A stretch of 64,000 nt of DNA from an uncultured Clostridia bacterium. Its GTDB lineage: Bacteria > Bacillota > Clostridia > Oscillospirales > Acutalibacteraceae. Position numbers and translations under genes: made by a program. The stretch covers positions 1 through 64,000 of the forward strand of contig CAMEBF010000010.1 of NCBI GenBank assembly GCA_945912145.1, in the 5' to 3' direction. Positions 47,487 through 57,576 of this stretch are shown one piece after another. Under the pieces are notes generated by a model. The model did no database searches, had not been told where the DNA came from, and saw nothing but the letters and a program-made list of their open reading frames with translations. Within the stretch, counting starts at the first letter, position 1; every line of letters begins with the position of its first letter.

Positions 47487-47813
47487 ATGAGTAAAGTTCA
47501 TGTAAAGACCGGCGACAAGGTCGTCGTTATCAACGGTAAAGACCGTGGCAAGCAGGGCAAGGTGCTTCAGGTAAGCCCCTCCGAAGGCAAGGTCATCGTT
47601 GAGGGCGTAAACATTGTTTCCAAACATGTCAAACCCCGCAAAATGGGCGAAGCAGGCGGCATCATCAAAGCCGAGAGCGCTCTGTATGCAGAAAAAGTTC
47701 AGCTCATCTGCCCCAAGTGCGGCAGACCTACAAGAGTCGGACATATGATCGACGACAAGGGCAAGAAAGTCCGTGTCTGCAAGAAAGCCGACTGCGGCGC
47801 TAAGTTTGAGTAA
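47487..47813 (+). CDS. rplX: 50S ribosomal protein L24
   Basis: 108 residues with an N-terminal KOW motif ([20 protein letters not shown]). The C-terminal part has four cysteines (CPKCG ... VCKKADCG) that could hold zinc. Assembly-initiator protein. Confidence 0.98.
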   Translation: MSKVHVKTGDKVVVINGKDRGKQGKVLQVSPSEGKVIVEGVNIVSKHVKPRKMGEAGGIIKAESALYAEKVQLICPKCGRPTRVGHMIDDKGKKVRVCKKADCGAKFE

Positions 47814-47830
47814 TAAGGAGGAGCAAAACA

Positions 47831-48370
47831 ATGGCAAGACTGAAAGAAATGTATAAAGCAGAAGTTGCTCCCGCGCTTATGAAAAAGTTCAGCTATAAGA
47901 GCGTCATGCAGATCCCGAAGATCGACAAGATCGTCATCAACGTGGGTTGCGGCGAAGCAAGAGAAAATCCGAAGGCGATTGACGCTGTCGTTCACGATAT
48001 CGGCCTCATCACCGGTCAGAAGCCCGTCGTCTGCAACGCGAAGAAATCCGTTGCAAACTTCAAGCTTCGTGAAGGTATGCCCAACGGCGTAAAGGTCACT
48101 CTCCGCGGCGAAAAGATGTATGAGTTTCTTGACAGATTCTTCAACCTTGCGCTTCCCAGAGTCCGTGACTTCAGAGGCATCAATCCCAACTCGTTCGACG
48201 GAAGAGGAAACTATTCCATGGGCGTCAAAGAACAGCTCATCTTCCCCGAGATCGAATACGACAAGGTCGATAAGGTCCGCGGTATGGATATCTGCATCGT
48301 TACCACGGCGAATACAGACGAAGAAGCGCGTGAGCTCCTGAGCTTGATGGGCGCTCCGTTCGCAAGATAA
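47831..48370 (+). CDS. rplE: 50S ribosomal protein L5
   Basis: 179 residues ([40 protein letters not shown]). Binds 5S rRNA and P-site tRNA in the central protuberance. Confidence 0.98.
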   Translation: MARLKEMYKAEVAPALMKKFSYKSVMQIPKIDKIVINVGCGEARENPKAIDAVVHDIGLITGQKPVVCNAKKSVANFKLREGMPNGVKVTLRGEKMYEFLDRFFNLALPRVRDFRGINPNSFDGRGNYSMGVKEQLIFPEIEYDKVDKVRGMDICIVTTANTDEEARELLSLMGAPFAR

Positions 48371-48383
48371 GGAGGGGTTATTC

Positions 48384-48569
48384 ATGGCAAAAACATCACA
48401 GAAGGTAAGAGCAGCCGCTCCTGCCAAGTATTCAACAAGACAGCACAATAGATGTAAAATTTGCGGCAGACCCCACGCATATCTGCGTAAATACGGTGTG
48501 TGTCGTATCTGCTTCCGTGAGCTGGCTCATGCGGGCCAGATTCCCGGAGTGAAGAAAGCAAGCTGGTAA
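48384..48569 (+). CDS. rpsZ: 30S ribosomal protein S14, zinc-binding (type Z)
   Basis: 61-residue short S14 with the zinc knot [20 protein letters not shown] (about 24-43), so this is the C+ form rather than the long zinc-free paralogue induced by zinc starvation. Confidence 0.97.
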   Translation: MAKTSQKVRAAAPAKYSTRQHNRCKICGRPHAYLRKYGVCRICFRELAHAGQIPGVKKASW

Positions 48570-48582
48570 GGAGGAAAACGCA

Positions 48583-48981
48583 ATGCAGATTACCGATTCC
48601 GTTGCTGATATGCTCACAAGAATCAGAAACGCTGTTTCCGCGAAGCATGATACAGTAACTGTTCCGGCATCCAATGTGAAGAAAGCCATCGCGCAGATTC
48701 TCATGGATGAAGGCTATATCAAAAGCTATAAGGTAATTGAGGACAATAAGCAGGGCATCATCGAGATCGCGCTGAAATACGGTCCCAATAAAGCGCCCAC
48801 CATTATGGGTATACGCAGAGTTTCCAAGCCCGGCCTGCGTATTTACACGGACGTTGAGAATATGCCCAAGGTTATCAAAGGCCTCGGCATCGCTATCATC
48901 TCAACTTCCAAGGGTATTATGACAGACAAGGACGCTCGCAAAGCCAACGTCGGCGGCGAAGTTCTTGCGTATGTCTGGTAA
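48583..48981 (+). CDS. rpsH: 30S ribosomal protein S8
   Basis: 132 residues ([39 protein letters not shown]). In other bacteria S8 is the translational autoregulator of the spc genes. Confidence 0.98.
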   Translation: MQITDSVADMLTRIRNAVSAKHDTVTVPASNVKKAIAQILMDEGYIKSYKVIEDNKQGIIEIALKYGPNKAPTIMGIRRVSKPGLRIYTDVENMPKVIKGLGIAIISTSKGIMTDKDARKANVGGEVLAYVW

Positions 48982-48995
48982 GGAGGTACAAAGGG

Positions 48996-49541
48996 ATGTC
49001 TCGTATAGGCAGAAAGCCCATTACCGTTCCGGCAGGCGTTGACGTCGCAATCGACGGCAGCACAGTGACCGCTAAAGGTCCCAAAGGTACTCTTACCGGA
49101 ACATTCAACAAAAACATGACGATCGCCAAGGACGGCGACACCATCACGGTTACGCGTCCCAACGATGAAAAAGAGAATCGCTCTCTTCACGGTCTGACCC
49201 GCACGCTGATTGCCAACATGGTTGAAGGCGTACACAACGGCTTCTCAAAATCTCTTGAGATCGTCGGTATCGGTTACCGTGCCAATATGCAGGGCAAGGA
49301 TCTCGTGCTTTCGGTTGGTTACTCCCACACCGTTACCATGACTCCTCCCGAGGGAATCACCATCACGGTTCCCGCACCCAATCAGATCGTTATTTCCGGT
49401 CCCGACAAACAGCAGGTCGGTCAGTTTGCTTCCGAGGTCAGAGGCGTTCGTCCTCCCGAACCCTATAAGGGCAAGGGCATCCGTTATGCGGATGAGCACG
49501 TCAGACGTAAGGAAGGCAAGGCCGGTAAGGGCGGCAAATAA
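48996..49541 (+). CDS. rplF: 50S ribosomal protein L6
   Basis: 181 residues with two related folds ([41 protein letters not shown]-terminal signature). Near the sarcin-ricin loop. Confidence 0.98.
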   Translation: MSRIGRKPITVPAGVDVAIDGSTVTAKGPKGTLTGTFNKNMTIAKDGDTITVTRPNDEKENRSLHGLTRTLIANMVEGVHNGFSKSLEIVGIGYRANMQGKDLVLSVGYSHTVTMTPPEGITITVPAPNQIVISGPDKQQVGQFASEVRGVRPPEPYKGKGIRYADEHVRRKEGKAGKGGK

Positions 49542-49559
49542 TAAAGGAGTGAATCACAA

Positions 49560-49919
49560 ATGGTAAACAGACCTGATACAAAACAGGCACGAATTCAGCG
49601 TCATAAAAGAGTTCGCGGCAAAGTTTACGGCACGGCTGAATGCCCTCGCCTGAATGTATTCCGCTCCCTTAAGCACATTTACGCTCAGCTGATAGATGAC
49701 GAAAAGGGTGTAACTCTTGTTTCCGCTTCCACGGTTGAAAAAGAATTTACCGAGTACGGCGGAAATGCAGACGCTGCGAAAGCTGTCGGCAAGAAAATCG
49801 CAGAACGTGCGGCTGAAAAAGGCATTAAAGAATGCGTTTTTGACCGCGGCGGATATATTTATCACGGCCGTGTAGCAAGCTTGGCCGAAGGCGCCCGTGA
49901 AGGCGGACTTGATTTCTAA
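49560..49919 (+). CDS. rplR: 50S ribosomal protein L18
   Basis: 119 residues ([33 protein letters not shown]-like end). 5S rRNA binder. No frame anomaly. Confidence 0.97.
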   Translation: MVNRPDTKQARIQRHKRVRGKVYGTAECPRLNVFRSLKHIYAQLIDDEKGVTLVSASTVEKEFTEYGGNADAAKAVGKKIAERAAEKGIKECVFDRGGYIYHGRVASLAEGAREGGLDF

Positions 49920-49938
49920 CGAAAGGGAGGAAATACTT

Positions 49939-50442
49939 TTGGCTAAGTTTGAAACACAGGATAGAGAAGAGCTTCAGGAAAGAGTCGTAGCCATCAACCG
50001 CGTATCCAAGACGGTTAAGGGCGGCCGCATCATGAAGTTTTCGGCTCTCGTAGTGGTCGGCGACGGAAAAGGCACCATCGGCTTCGGTCTTGGTAAATCC
50101 GGCGAAGTACCCGACGCCATCCGCAAAGGCATCGAGGATGCCAAGAAGAATCTTATGACGATCCCGCTCAAGGGCACGACGATTTCTCACGAAGTCGTAG
50201 GCAAGTTCGGCGCAGGCGTAGTTCTCCTGAAGCCGGCTGCTCCCGGTACCGGCGTTATCGCCGGCGGCCCTGTCCGTGCCGTCATCGAGACGGTCGGTAT
50301 CAAGGATATCCGTACAAAGGCTCTTCGTTCCAATAATCCCTGCAACGTTGTCAGAGCGACCGTAAACGGTCTGGCTCAGCTTCGTTCCGCTGAAACGGTT
50401 GCGGCAACAAGAGGCAAAACAGTAAAAGAAATTTTAGGTTAA
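49939..50442 (+). CDS. rpsE: 30S ribosomal protein S5
   Basis: 167 residues. Double-stranded RNA-binding N-terminal domain ([20 protein letters not shown]) and C-terminal S5 domain. The start is TTG 49939 with GGGAGG eight bases upstream, giving the usual N-terminus; the upstream ATG in frame lies within rplR. Confidence 0.95.
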   Translation: MAKFETQDREELQERVVAINRVSKTVKGGRIMKFSALVVVGDGKGTIGFGLGKSGEVPDAIRKGIEDAKKNLMTIPLKGTTISHEVVGKFGAGVVLLKPAAPGTGVIAGGPVRAVIETVGIKDIRTKALRSNNPCNVVRATVNGLAQLRSAETVAATRGKTVKEILG

Positions 50443-50454
50443 GGAGTGGACGGT

Positions 50455-50634
50455 ATGGCAGACGTAAAAGTTAAACTTGTCAGAAGCCTGATTGGCAGCA
50501 AGAAAGATCAGATTGCTACCGTTTATGCACTCGGTCTTCGCAAAATCGGTGATGAGGCTGTTCAGCCGAATAACCCGCAGACTCTCGGTAAGATCAAGAA
50601 GGTTTCTCATCTTATCGAAGTGTCCGAAGCTTAA
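50455..50634 (+). CDS. rpmD: 50S ribosomal protein L30
   Basis: 59 residues ([35 protein letters not shown]). ATG 50455 with AAGGAG upstream; an in-frame ATG nine bases earlier overlaps that site. Confidence 0.96.
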   Translation: MADVKVKLVRSLIGSKKDQIATVYALGLRKIGDEAVQPNNPQTLGKIKKVSHLIEVSEA

Positions 50635-50654
50635 AGAAAGGATGGGTCAAACGA

Positions 50655-51098
50655 ATGAAATTACATGAGTTAGCACCTGCGGCAGGTTCCAACAGACCTT
50701 CAAAGCGTATCGGCCGTGGTCCTGCGTCAGGTCAGGGCAAGACAGCCGGTAAAGGTCATAAGGGTCAGAAAGCGCGTGCCGGTTCAGGTCCCCGTCCGGG
50801 ATTTGAAGGCGGACAGATGCCCCTTCAGCGCCGTATCCCCAAGAGAGGCTTTAACAACATTTTCGCAAAAGAGATCGCCATCGTAAACGTTTCCGCTATT
50901 GACGAGAAATTCGCAGACGGTTCCGTTGTCGACATTGAGGCGCTCAAGAATGCGGGACTCATCAAAAATGAGCTCGACGGTGTTAAGGTCCTGGGTAACG
51001 GCGAAATCACCAAGAAACTGACAATTAAAGCCAACGCTTTCTCTGCAGGCGCTAAGGAAAAAATCGAAGCGGCCGGCGGTAAGGCTGAAACCCTTTAA
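50655..51098 (+). CDS. rplO: 50S ribosomal protein L15
   Basis: 147 residues ([20 protein letters not shown] basic arm, about 17-36; [13 protein letters not shown]). Standard length. A 60-bp spacer with a small TTCGG/CCGAA hairpin separates it from secY. Confidence 0.97.
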   Translation: MKLHELAPAAGSNRPSKRIGRGPASGQGKTAGKGHKGQKARAGSGPRPGFEGGQMPLQRRIPKRGFNNIFAKEIAIVNVSAIDEKFADGSVVDIEALKNAGLIKNELDGVKVLGNGEITKKLTIKANAFSAGAKEKIEAAGGKAETL

Positions 51099-51158
51099 TT
51101 GCACCACATGATCTGAATTCGGTTTTATCCGAAAAAAGAAGGAGCGTGTGTCAAAAAA

Positions 51159-52505
51159 ATGATTCAGACAATCAAAAATGCCTGGAGGATTCCCGAAATC
51201 AGAAAGAAACTGCTGTTTACGGCATTTATCATTTTGATTTTCAGACTCGGTGCTGCGATTCCCGTGCCCTTCCTGAGCATCGGCGCAGACGGATTGCTCG
51301 GTAATCAGACAACCACAACGGCTACTTTCCTTGATTACATCAACATGATTTCTGGTAACGCGTTCAACTACGGTACAATCTTCGCGATGTCGATCACGCC
51401 GTACATCAACGCATCGATTATCATCCAGCTTCTTACCGTTGCCATTCCCGCTCTTGAGAAACTCTCAAAAGAGGGAGAGGAAGGACGCAAAAAGATGGCC
51501 GCGATCACAAGATATACGGCAGTCGGCTTAGGTCTTCTTCAGGCCGCCGCCTACTATGTATTCCTGCGCAGCCAGAACGCGCTTTCCGCGACGACAAACA
51601 CCTTCGGTAAGGTTTTCCAGGCAATCGCCATTATTCTCATTCTGACCGCCGGTACCGCCATCACCATGTGGCTCGGCGAGCAGATCAACGATAAGGGTAT
51701 CGGCAACGGTATTTCCATTCTCCTTTTTGCCGGTATCGTTTCCAGAATCCCGACGTATGCGGTGCAGCTTTACGGCTATCTGGATTTCCGCGGCATCTAT
51801 TATGCGCTTGTTCCGATCGCAGTTGTAAGCCTGGTTCTGATGGTTATCTTCATCGTATGGATGGATAACGCAGAACGCAGAATCCCGGTTCAGTATACAA
51901 AACGCGTCGTCGGCCGTAAGATGTACGGCGGTCAGAGCTCCTACATTCCGATTAAGGTTAATATGTCGGGCGTTCTCCCCATCATCTTCGCCAGCTCAAT
52001 TCTTTCTCTTCCCTCAACGATCCAGATGTTCGTTAACCCGACGGAAGGTTCTTTCTGGGATAAGTTCTTTACGGTCTTCACGACGGAGCATTGGTCATAC
52101 GCACTGATCTATTTTGTTCTGATTATCTTCTTTGCGTATTTCTATTCTTCGATTCAGTATAATCCGATCGAAATGGCAAACAACCTTGCCAAGAACAGCG
52201 GCACGATTCCCGGTGTCCGTACCGGCCGTCCGACTTCGGATTATATTGCGAAGGTCATTTCCAAAATCGTTCTTCTCGGCGCACTTCTCATCAGCGTCGT
52301 AGCGCTCTTCCCGATCCTCTATTCGCAGATCACAAAGTTGATTTGTACAGCGGTCGGTCAGGTTGATCCGACAACCGGCGCGGCAGGCGTTTCGATCTCG
52401 CTCGGCGGTACTTCAATCATCATCCTTGTCGGTGTTGCGCTTGAAACCGTTCAGCAGCTTGAGAGCCAGATGATGATGCGTCATTACAAGGGCTTCCTTG
52501 ATTAA
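51159..52505 (+). CDS. secY: preprotein translocase channel SecY
   Basis: 448 residues with ten membrane segments (first about 20-38, last about 400-420), plug region after the first and FQAIAIILILTAGTAITMWL in the middle. It forms the protein-conducting channel of the plasma membrane. The ribosome binding site (AAGGAG) lies 14 bases from ATG 51159, longer than its neighbours, which may lower its translation. Confidence 0.97.
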   Translation: MIQTIKNAWRIPEIRKKLLFTAFIILIFRLGAAIPVPFLSIGADGLLGNQTTTTATFLDYINMISGNAFNYGTIFAMSITPYINASIIIQLLTVAIPALEKLSKEGEEGRKKMAAITRYTAVGLGLLQAAAYYVFLRSQNALSATTNTFGKVFQAIAIILILTAGTAITMWLGEQINDKGIGNGISILLFAGIVSRIPTYAVQLYGYLDFRGIYYALVPIAVVSLVLMVIFIVWMDNAERRIPVQYTKRVVGRKMYGGQSSYIPIKVNMSGVLPIIFASSILSLPSTIQMFVNPTEGSFWDKFFTVFTTEHWSYALIYFVLIIFFAYFYSSIQYNPIEMANNLAKNSGTIPGVRTGRPTSDYIAKVISKIVLLGALLISVVALFPILYSQITKLICTAVGQVDPTTGAAGVSISLGGTSIIILVGVALETVQQLESQMMMRHYKGFLD

Positions 52506-52518
52506 CGGAGGGCGAACG

Positions 52519-53151
52519 ATGAATATCATTTTCTTAGGCGCCCCCGGCGCAGGAAAAGGTACGCAGGCGGAGAAAGTCAGCGAGAAGCTGGGAATCCCCA
52601 CCATCTCGACAGGCAATATCATCCGTGAAGCTCTCCGGAACGGTACGCCGATGGGTCTGAAAGCCCGTGAGTATACCGAAGCGGGCAAGCTTGTTCCCGA
52701 TGAAATCGTCATCGGTATCATTAAGGACAGACTTGCCGCCGACGACTGCAAAAACGGATTTATCCTGGACGGATTTCCCCGCACGATTCCGCAGGCAGAA
52801 GCCCTTGACACGATGGGCATCGTCATCGACAAGGTGATTGATATCGAAGTCGCCGACGAAGCCATCGCCAAGAGAATGTCGGGCAGACGGGTCTGCGCGA
52901 AGTGTGGCGCATCCTATCATCTTGAGTATAAGAAACCCTCGGTTGACGGCGTTTGCGATCAGTGCGGCGGTGAGCTCGTACAGCGCAAGGACGACGCGCC
53001 CGAGACGGTTCTCGAGAGACTCAAGGTGTACCACAGCGAGACCGAACCGCTGAAGGATTACTACAGCAAGACGGGCAAGCTGAAAATCGTGGAAGGGCAG
53101 GAAGAAGTCGCTGACACGACAGCCCTTACCTTCAAGGCATTGGAGGATTAA
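52519..53151 (+). CDS. adk: adenylate kinase
   Basis: 210 residues. P-loop FLGAPGAGKGTQA (residues 5-17), GFPRTIPQAEAL, and a LID domain carrying a four-cysteine zinc site (CAKCG ... CDQCG, about 130-153), as in Gram-positive enzymes. Converts ATP + AMP to 2 ADP. ATG 52519 has GGAGGG upstream. Confidence 0.97.
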   Translation: MNIIFLGAPGAGKGTQAEKVSEKLGIPTISTGNIIREALRNGTPMGLKAREYTEAGKLVPDEIVIGIIKDRLAADDCKNGFILDGFPRTIPQAEALDTMGIVIDKVIDIEVADEAIAKRMSGRRVCAKCGASYHLEYKKPSVDGVCDQCGGELVQRKDDAPETVLERLKVYHSETEPLKDYYSKTGKLKIVEGQEEVADTTALTFKALED

Positions 53152-53153
53152 GC

Positions 53154-53909
53154 ATGGTAGTGCTGAAAACGCGTCGGGAAATCGAACTCATGCGTGAAGC
53201 GGGAAGAATTTCCGCGATGGCACTGAAAGTAGCAGGAGAGGCGGTTCGTCCGGGCGTTTCGACGCTCGAGATCGACACGGCAGCCCGTAAATATATTGAA
53301 AGTCAGGGCGCAAGACCGAACTTTCTGGGGCTCTACGGCTTTCCTGCCACTGCATGTATTTCCATAAACAACGAAGTGATACACGGCATTCCGAGTAAAG
53401 ACCGCATTTTGCATGAGGGCGATATCGTGAGTATCGACCTCGGCGCGGAAAAGGACGGATACAACGGCGATAATGCTGCCACTTTTGCCGTCGGGAAGAT
53501 TTCCGATGAGGCACAGCGGCTGATCGACACGACCCGCGAAGCCCTTTATGTCGGGCTGAAGCAGGCTGTCGCAGGCAACAGAATCGGCGATATCGGTCAC
53601 GCGGTGCAGGTGTATTGCGAGGAGCGAGGCTACGGCGTTGTCCGCGATTTCGTCGGACACGGCGTCGGTAAAGAGCTCCATGAAGACCCTTCGGTTCCGA
53701 ACTACGGAACTCCCGGACGAGGCGTTCGGCTTCTGCCGGGTATGACGATTGCTGTTGAACCGATGATCAATCAGGGCACATGGGAAGTCAACCAGTTGTC
53801 CGACGGCTGGACCGTCGTCACCAAAGACGGCAAGCTGGCCGCACATTTTGAGCATACGGTCGCCATCACGAAAGACGGCGAATGTATGATTCTCACGCAA
53901 CCCGAATGA
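53154..53909 (+). CDS. map: type I methionine aminopeptidase
   Basis: 251 residues with the five pita-bread metal ligands: SIDLGAEKDGYNGDNAA (two Asp), GHGVGKELHEDP (His), AVEPMIN (Glu) and the C-terminal FEHTVAIT (Glu). Removes N-terminal Met from new proteins. It starts two bases after adk. Confidence 0.97.
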   Translation: MVVLKTRREIELMREAGRISAMALKVAGEAVRPGVSTLEIDTAARKYIESQGARPNFLGLYGFPATACISINNEVIHGIPSKDRILHEGDIVSIDLGAEKDGYNGDNAATFAVGKISDEAQRLIDTTREALYVGLKQAVAGNRIGDIGHAVQVYCEERGYGVVRDFVGHGVGKELHEDPSVPNYGTPGRGVRLLPGMTIAVEPMINQGTWEVNQLSDGWTVVTKDGKLAAHFEHTVAITKDGECMILTQPE

Positions 53910-53916
53910 GGCGCCT

Positions 53917-54177
53917 ATGGAACTGAAAGTCGGAAGCGTTGTGATCTCAAAGGCCGGCAGAGACAAAGGCAAATTCCTTGCCGTGATGCGCATAGAGCCT
54001 GACGGTGAGTATGTCAGCGACGGGAAAGAACGGCCGGTCGAACGGCCGAAGAAAAAAAATCCCGTTCATCTGCAAAAAACGCATTACACGGTCTCCGAAG
54101 CCGAAACAGCAACAAATCGTTCTTTAATAAGGGCGCTGAGACAATTCTCAGACCCTGACGAAAGGGAGGTAAAGTAG
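53917..54177 (+). CDS. KOW domain RNA-binding protein
   Basis: 86 residues with an N-terminal KOW motif ([20 protein letters not shown]), resembling the small L14e/L6e-like proteins that sit between map and infA in many Clostridia. Basic middle segment ERPKKKNP. Probably ribosome-associated; precise role unknown. Seven bases after map and one base before infA. Confidence 0.88.
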   Translation: MELKVGSVVISKAGRDKGKFLAVMRIEPDGEYVSDGKERPVERPKKKNPVHLQKTHYTVSEAETATNRSLIRALRQFSDPDEREVK

Positions 54178-54178
54178 G

Positions 54179-54397
54179 ATGTCCAAACAGGATATGATCG
54201 AAGTCGAAGGTACGGTGGTTGAAGCTCTGCCGAACGCAACGTTCAAGGTTGAGCTCGAAAACGGCCGCCAGATAGTCGCTACGATTTCCGGTAAGCTGAG
54301 AATGAACTATATCAGAATCCTTCCCGGAGACAAGGTAACGATTGATATGTCGCCCTACGACCTGACAAGAGGCCGTATCACATGGCGATCCAAATAG
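54179..54397 (+). CDS. infA: translation initiation factor IF-1
   Basis: 72-residue OB-fold protein ([36 protein letters not shown]), standard sequence and length, binding the 30S A site. Confidence 0.98.
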   Translation: MSKQDMIEVEGTVVEALPNATFKVELENGRQIVATISGKLRMNYIRILPGDKVTIDMSPYDLTRGRITWRSK

Positions 54398-54420
54398 GTA
54401 ATTTTTAAGGAGGTAAAACA

Positions 54421-54534
54421 ATGAAAGTCAGACCTTCTGTAAAGAAAATTTGCGAGAAGTGCAAAATCATCAAGCGCAAGGGAAAAGTAATGGTTATCTG
54501 TGAAAATCCCAAGCACAAGCAGCGTCAGGGCTGA
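54421..54534 (+). CDS. rpmJ: 50S ribosomal protein L36
   Basis: 37 residues, [14 protein letters not shown] start, with zinc ligands Cys11, Cys14, Cys27 and His32 ([11 protein letters not shown] end). It is the zinc-containing form. AAGGAGG lies before the ATG. Confidence 0.97.
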   Translation: MKVRPSVKKICEKCKIIKRKGKVMVICENPKHKQRQG

Positions 54535-54571
54535 TGTCCTGATAATACCGTAATGGAGGTGCAACTGACAA

Positions 54572-54940
54572 ATGGCGCGTATATCCGGTGTTGATCTTCC
54601 CAGAGAGAAGAGAGTTGAAATCGGCCTGACCTATATCTATGGTATCGGCCGCAAAACCGCAAGCGACATTATTAAGGCAACAGGTATAAATCCTGACACA
54701 AGAGTTAAGGATTTAACTGAAGATGACGTTTCAAAACTTCGTGAGTATATTGACCACAACGTAAAGGTCGAAGGCGATCTCAGAAGAGAAACGGCTTTTG
54801 ACATCAAGAGGCTCGTTGAAATTGGATGCTATCGTGGTGTTCGTCATAGAAAAGGTCTTCCCGTAAGAGGCCAGCGTTCCAAGACAAACGCCCGTACCCG
54901 TAAAGGTCCCAAGAAGACGATAGCCAACAAGAAGAAATAA
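54572..54940 (+). CDS. rpsM: 30S ribosomal protein S13
   Basis: 122 residues ([40 protein letters not shown] basic tail). Forms head-to-50S bridges. Confidence 0.98.
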   Translation: MARISGVDLPREKRVEIGLTYIYGIGRKTASDIIKATGINPDTRVKDLTEDDVSKLREYIDHNVKVEGDLRRETAFDIKRLVEIGCYRGVRHRKGLPVRGQRSKTNARTRKGPKKTIANKKK

Positions 54941-54955
54941 TCAGGAGGGAACAGT

Positions 54956-55360
54956 ATGGCTACTAAAGCAACCGCTAAAAAAGGCGTTTCCCGTAAGCGC
55001 CGTGAGCGTAAGAATGTTGAACGCGGTGCAGCTCATATCCAGTCTACTTTTAACAACACCATCGTGACGATTACCGATACGCAGGGTAATGCCGTTTCAT
55101 GGGCAAGTGCTGGCGAAATGGGCTTCAGAGGTTCAAGAAAGTCTACACCCTTCGCAGCTCAGACTGCAGCGGAGACTGCAGCCAAGGCAGCTATCGACCA
55201 CGGCATGAAAACCGTTGAGGTCTACGTAAAAGGCCCCGGTCAGGGAAGAGAAGCCGCGATCAGAGCGCTTCAGACGGCAGGTCTTGAAGTCAGCATGATC
55301 AAAGACGTAACGCCCATCCCGCACAACGGCTGCCGTCCGCCTAAAAGAAGACGTGTATAA
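54956..55360 (+). CDS. rpsK: 30S ribosomal protein S11
   Basis: 134 residues ([37 protein letters not shown]-terminus). Platform protein near the mRNA exit. Confidence 0.98.
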   Translation: MATKATAKKGVSRKRRERKNVERGAAHIQSTFNNTIVTITDTQGNAVSWASAGEMGFRGSRKSTPFAAQTAAETAAKAAIDHGMKTVEVYVKGPGQGREAAIRALQTAGLEVSMIKDVTPIPHNGCRPPKRRRV

Positions 55361-55386
55361 CCTATAAACTGGAGGTGTTTTAACAC

Positions 55387-56004
55387 ATGGCAAGATATAC
55401 CGGTGCGGTATGCAAATTATGCCGCAGAGAGGGCAAAAAGCTCTTTTTAAAGGGCGAAAGATGCACAAGTTCCAAGTGCGCTATTGATCGCCGCAGCTAT
55501 GCTCCCGGACAGCACGGTCAGGGCCGCAAGAAGCTCACTGAGTACGGCCTTCAGCTTCGTGCAAAACAGACAGCAAGACGTTATTACGGACTCAACGAGA
55601 GTCAGTTCCATAAATACTACACCATGGCAGTTCGTCAGGCCGGCGTTACCGGTGACAATCTGCTTCGTATTTGCGAGAGCCGTCTTGACAATATCGTTTA
55701 TACGCTCGGCTGGGCTACCTCCCGCGCAGAAGCAAGACAGCTTGTGACTCACGGTCACTTCCTTGTCAACGGTAAGAGAGTGGACATTCCTTCCTACCTT
55801 TGCAAAGCCGGTGACACAGTGGCAATCAAAAAGGCGAGCCTTGATTCTGAAAAATTCAAAGCGATTCTTGAGAAAACAGGAACGATTCCTGCATGGCTTG
55901 AAGCAGGCGAGGATTACACCGCGAAAGTCGTTGCCCTTCCCGAACGCGACCAGATCGAAGTTCCCGTTGAAGAGCATCTTATCGTCGAGTTCTATTCCCG
56001 TTAA
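55387..56004 (+). CDS. rpsD: 30S ribosomal protein S4, zinc-type N-terminus
   Basis: 205 residues. The N-terminal cysteines C9, C12, C26 and C31 ([12 protein letters not shown] ... RCTSSKCAI) form a zinc site (C+ S4). The S4 RNA-binding domain lies at about 95-155. S4 is the usual autoregulator of alpha operons. A 62-bp spacer precedes rpoA. Confidence 0.97.
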   Translation: MARYTGAVCKLCRREGKKLFLKGERCTSSKCAIDRRSYAPGQHGQGRKKLTEYGLQLRAKQTARRYYGLNESQFHKYYTMAVRQAGVTGDNLLRICESRLDNIVYTLGWATSRAEARQLVTHGHFLVNGKRVDIPSYLCKAGDTVAIKKASLDSEKFKAILEKTGTIPAWLEAGEDYTAKVVALPERDQIEVPVEEHLIVEFYSR

Positions 56005-56066
56005 TAGCTTGACGGATCCCCTGTATCTTTTAGCAGCCTGACTGCAAAATCTAAGGAGGGTTTTGA

Positions 56067-57017
56067 ATGATAGGTATTGAGAAGCCCAGAATTGATGCTG
56101 TTGATTTAAAACAGGACGGTACCTACGGCAAGTTTGTCGTAGAGCCTCTCGAAAGAGGCTACGGTACGACGCTCGGCAACAGTCTGCGCCGCATTCTTTT
56201 GTCGTCGCTTCCCGGCTACGCGATCACTTCGGTCAGCATAGACGGCGTTCTTCATGAGTTCTCCACGATTGAGGGCGTGAAGGAAGACGTTACCGAGATC
56301 GTTCTGAATTTGAAAAATGTCATTCTGAAAATTCATGGCTCAGGACCCAAAACCATGTATATCGATTGCAGCGGTGAATGTGAAATCACGGCGGACGATA
56401 TACAGGCTGACTCCGAGGTTGAGATCCTCAATCCGGATCAGCATATAGCAACACTGAATGCCGATGCTCATGTCCGCATGGAACTGACGGCGGACTGCGG
56501 CAGAGGATATGTGTCGGCGGAACGGAATAAGAAAATGATGGATCCCGTCATCGGCGTGATCGCCATCGATTCGATTTATACGCCCGTCGTCAAAGTAAAC
56601 TATACAGTTGATAATGCTCGTGTCGGCGATGTTACCGACTACGACAAGCTTTCGCTGGAGGTTTGGACCAACGGAACCATCGCGGCTAAGGACGCGGTTT
56701 CCCTGGCAGCCAAGATTCTCAACGAGCATCTCAATCTCTTTATTGACCTGTCCGACGAGGCCGGCAATACCGAGATTATGATTGAAAAAGGCGAAGACAA
56801 CAAGACTCAAATCTTAGAGATGACTGTTGAGGAACTTGACCTTTCAGTTCGTTCATTCAATTGCCTGAAGAGAGCGAATATTCACAAGGTAGAGGATTTG
56901 ATCTCAAAGTCGGAAGAAGAAATGATGAGAGTGAGAAATCTCGGCAGAAAATCTCTCGACGAGGTTATCGCCAAGCTCAATTCCCTCGGACTTTCTCTTC
57001 GCAGAGATGACGAGTAA
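56067..57017 (+). CDS. rpoA: DNA-directed RNA polymerase alpha subunit
   Basis: 316 residues. The N-terminal assembly domain (about 1-225, including [20 protein letters not shown]) is joined by a linker to the C-terminal domain (about 250-310), where [17 protein letters not shown] and [15 protein letters not shown] contact UP elements and activators. Confidence 0.98.
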   Translation: MIGIEKPRIDAVDLKQDGTYGKFVVEPLERGYGTTLGNSLRRILLSSLPGYAITSVSIDGVLHEFSTIEGVKEDVTEIVLNLKNVILKIHGSGPKTMYIDCSGECEITADDIQADSEVEILNPDQHIATLNADAHVRMELTADCGRGYVSAERNKKMMDPVIGVIAIDSIYTPVVKVNYTVDNARVGDVTDYDKLSLEVWTNGTIAAKDAVSLAAKILNEHLNLFIDLSDEAGNTEIMIEKGEDNKTQILEMTVEELDLSVRSFNCLKRANIHKVEDLISKSEEEMMRVRNLGRKSLDEVIAKLNSLGLSLRRDDE

Positions 57018-57056
57018 ATCCCAGATTATACCACGAACGGTAAAGGAGTGAATTTT

Positions 57057-57398
57057 ATGTCCGGAACCAGAAAACTCGGCAGACCGACCGATTCCCGTAA
57101 GGCCATGCTCAGAGCAATGGTAACTTTCCTTTTGGAGAACGGAAAAATTGAGACCACCGTCACAAGGGCAAAAGACGTTCGTTCAATGACAGAAAAAATG
57201 ATTACTCTTGCAAAAGAGAACAATCTTCATAATTACAGACAGGCTATGGCCTATGTAACCAAGGAAGATGTTGTCAAGAAGCTGTTTGACGAAATCGCAC
57301 CCAAGTATAAAGATGTCAACGGTGGCTATTGCCGCATCGTCAAGACAGGTCCCCGTCGCGGAGATGCCGCAGAAATGTGCATCATTGAACTTGTCTGA
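57057..57398 (+). CDS. rplQ: 50S ribosomal protein L17
   Basis: 113 residues ([40 protein letters not shown]), of the short Firmicutes type. Last gene of the cluster. ATG 57057 has AAGGAG upstream. Confidence 0.97.
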   Translation: MSGTRKLGRPTDSRKAMLRAMVTFLLENGKIETTVTRAKDVRSMTEKMITLAKENNLHNYRQAMAYVTKEDVVKKLFDEIAPKYKDVNGGYCRIVKTGPRRGDAAEMCIIELV

Positions 57399-57418
57399 TT
57401 TGACAGAATAAACATAAG

Positions 57419-57448
57419 GCGTCCGGGAATTTCCGGGCGTCTTTTTTT
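57419..57448 (+). terminator. terminator of the ribosomal cluster
   Basis: GGCGTCCGG pairs with CCGGGCGTC (G-U pairs included), followed by TTTTTTT. Confidence 0.8.
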
Positions 57449-57513
57449 CGGCGTTATCTTTTTCGACAGAACTGAAAAAGTGCCTGAAATTATGAAAAAT
57501 ATATAAAATTAAC

Positions 57514-57542
57514 TTGAAATCCTTGGCTTAATATGCTATATT
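57514..57542 (+). promoter_or_regulatory. promoter of the secreted hydrolase gene
   Basis: TTGAAA (57514-57519), 17 bp, TATATT (57537-57542). Confidence 0.7.
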
Positions 57543-57576
57543 AGCAGTATATCAAAAGGACTACGGAGGAGATTCT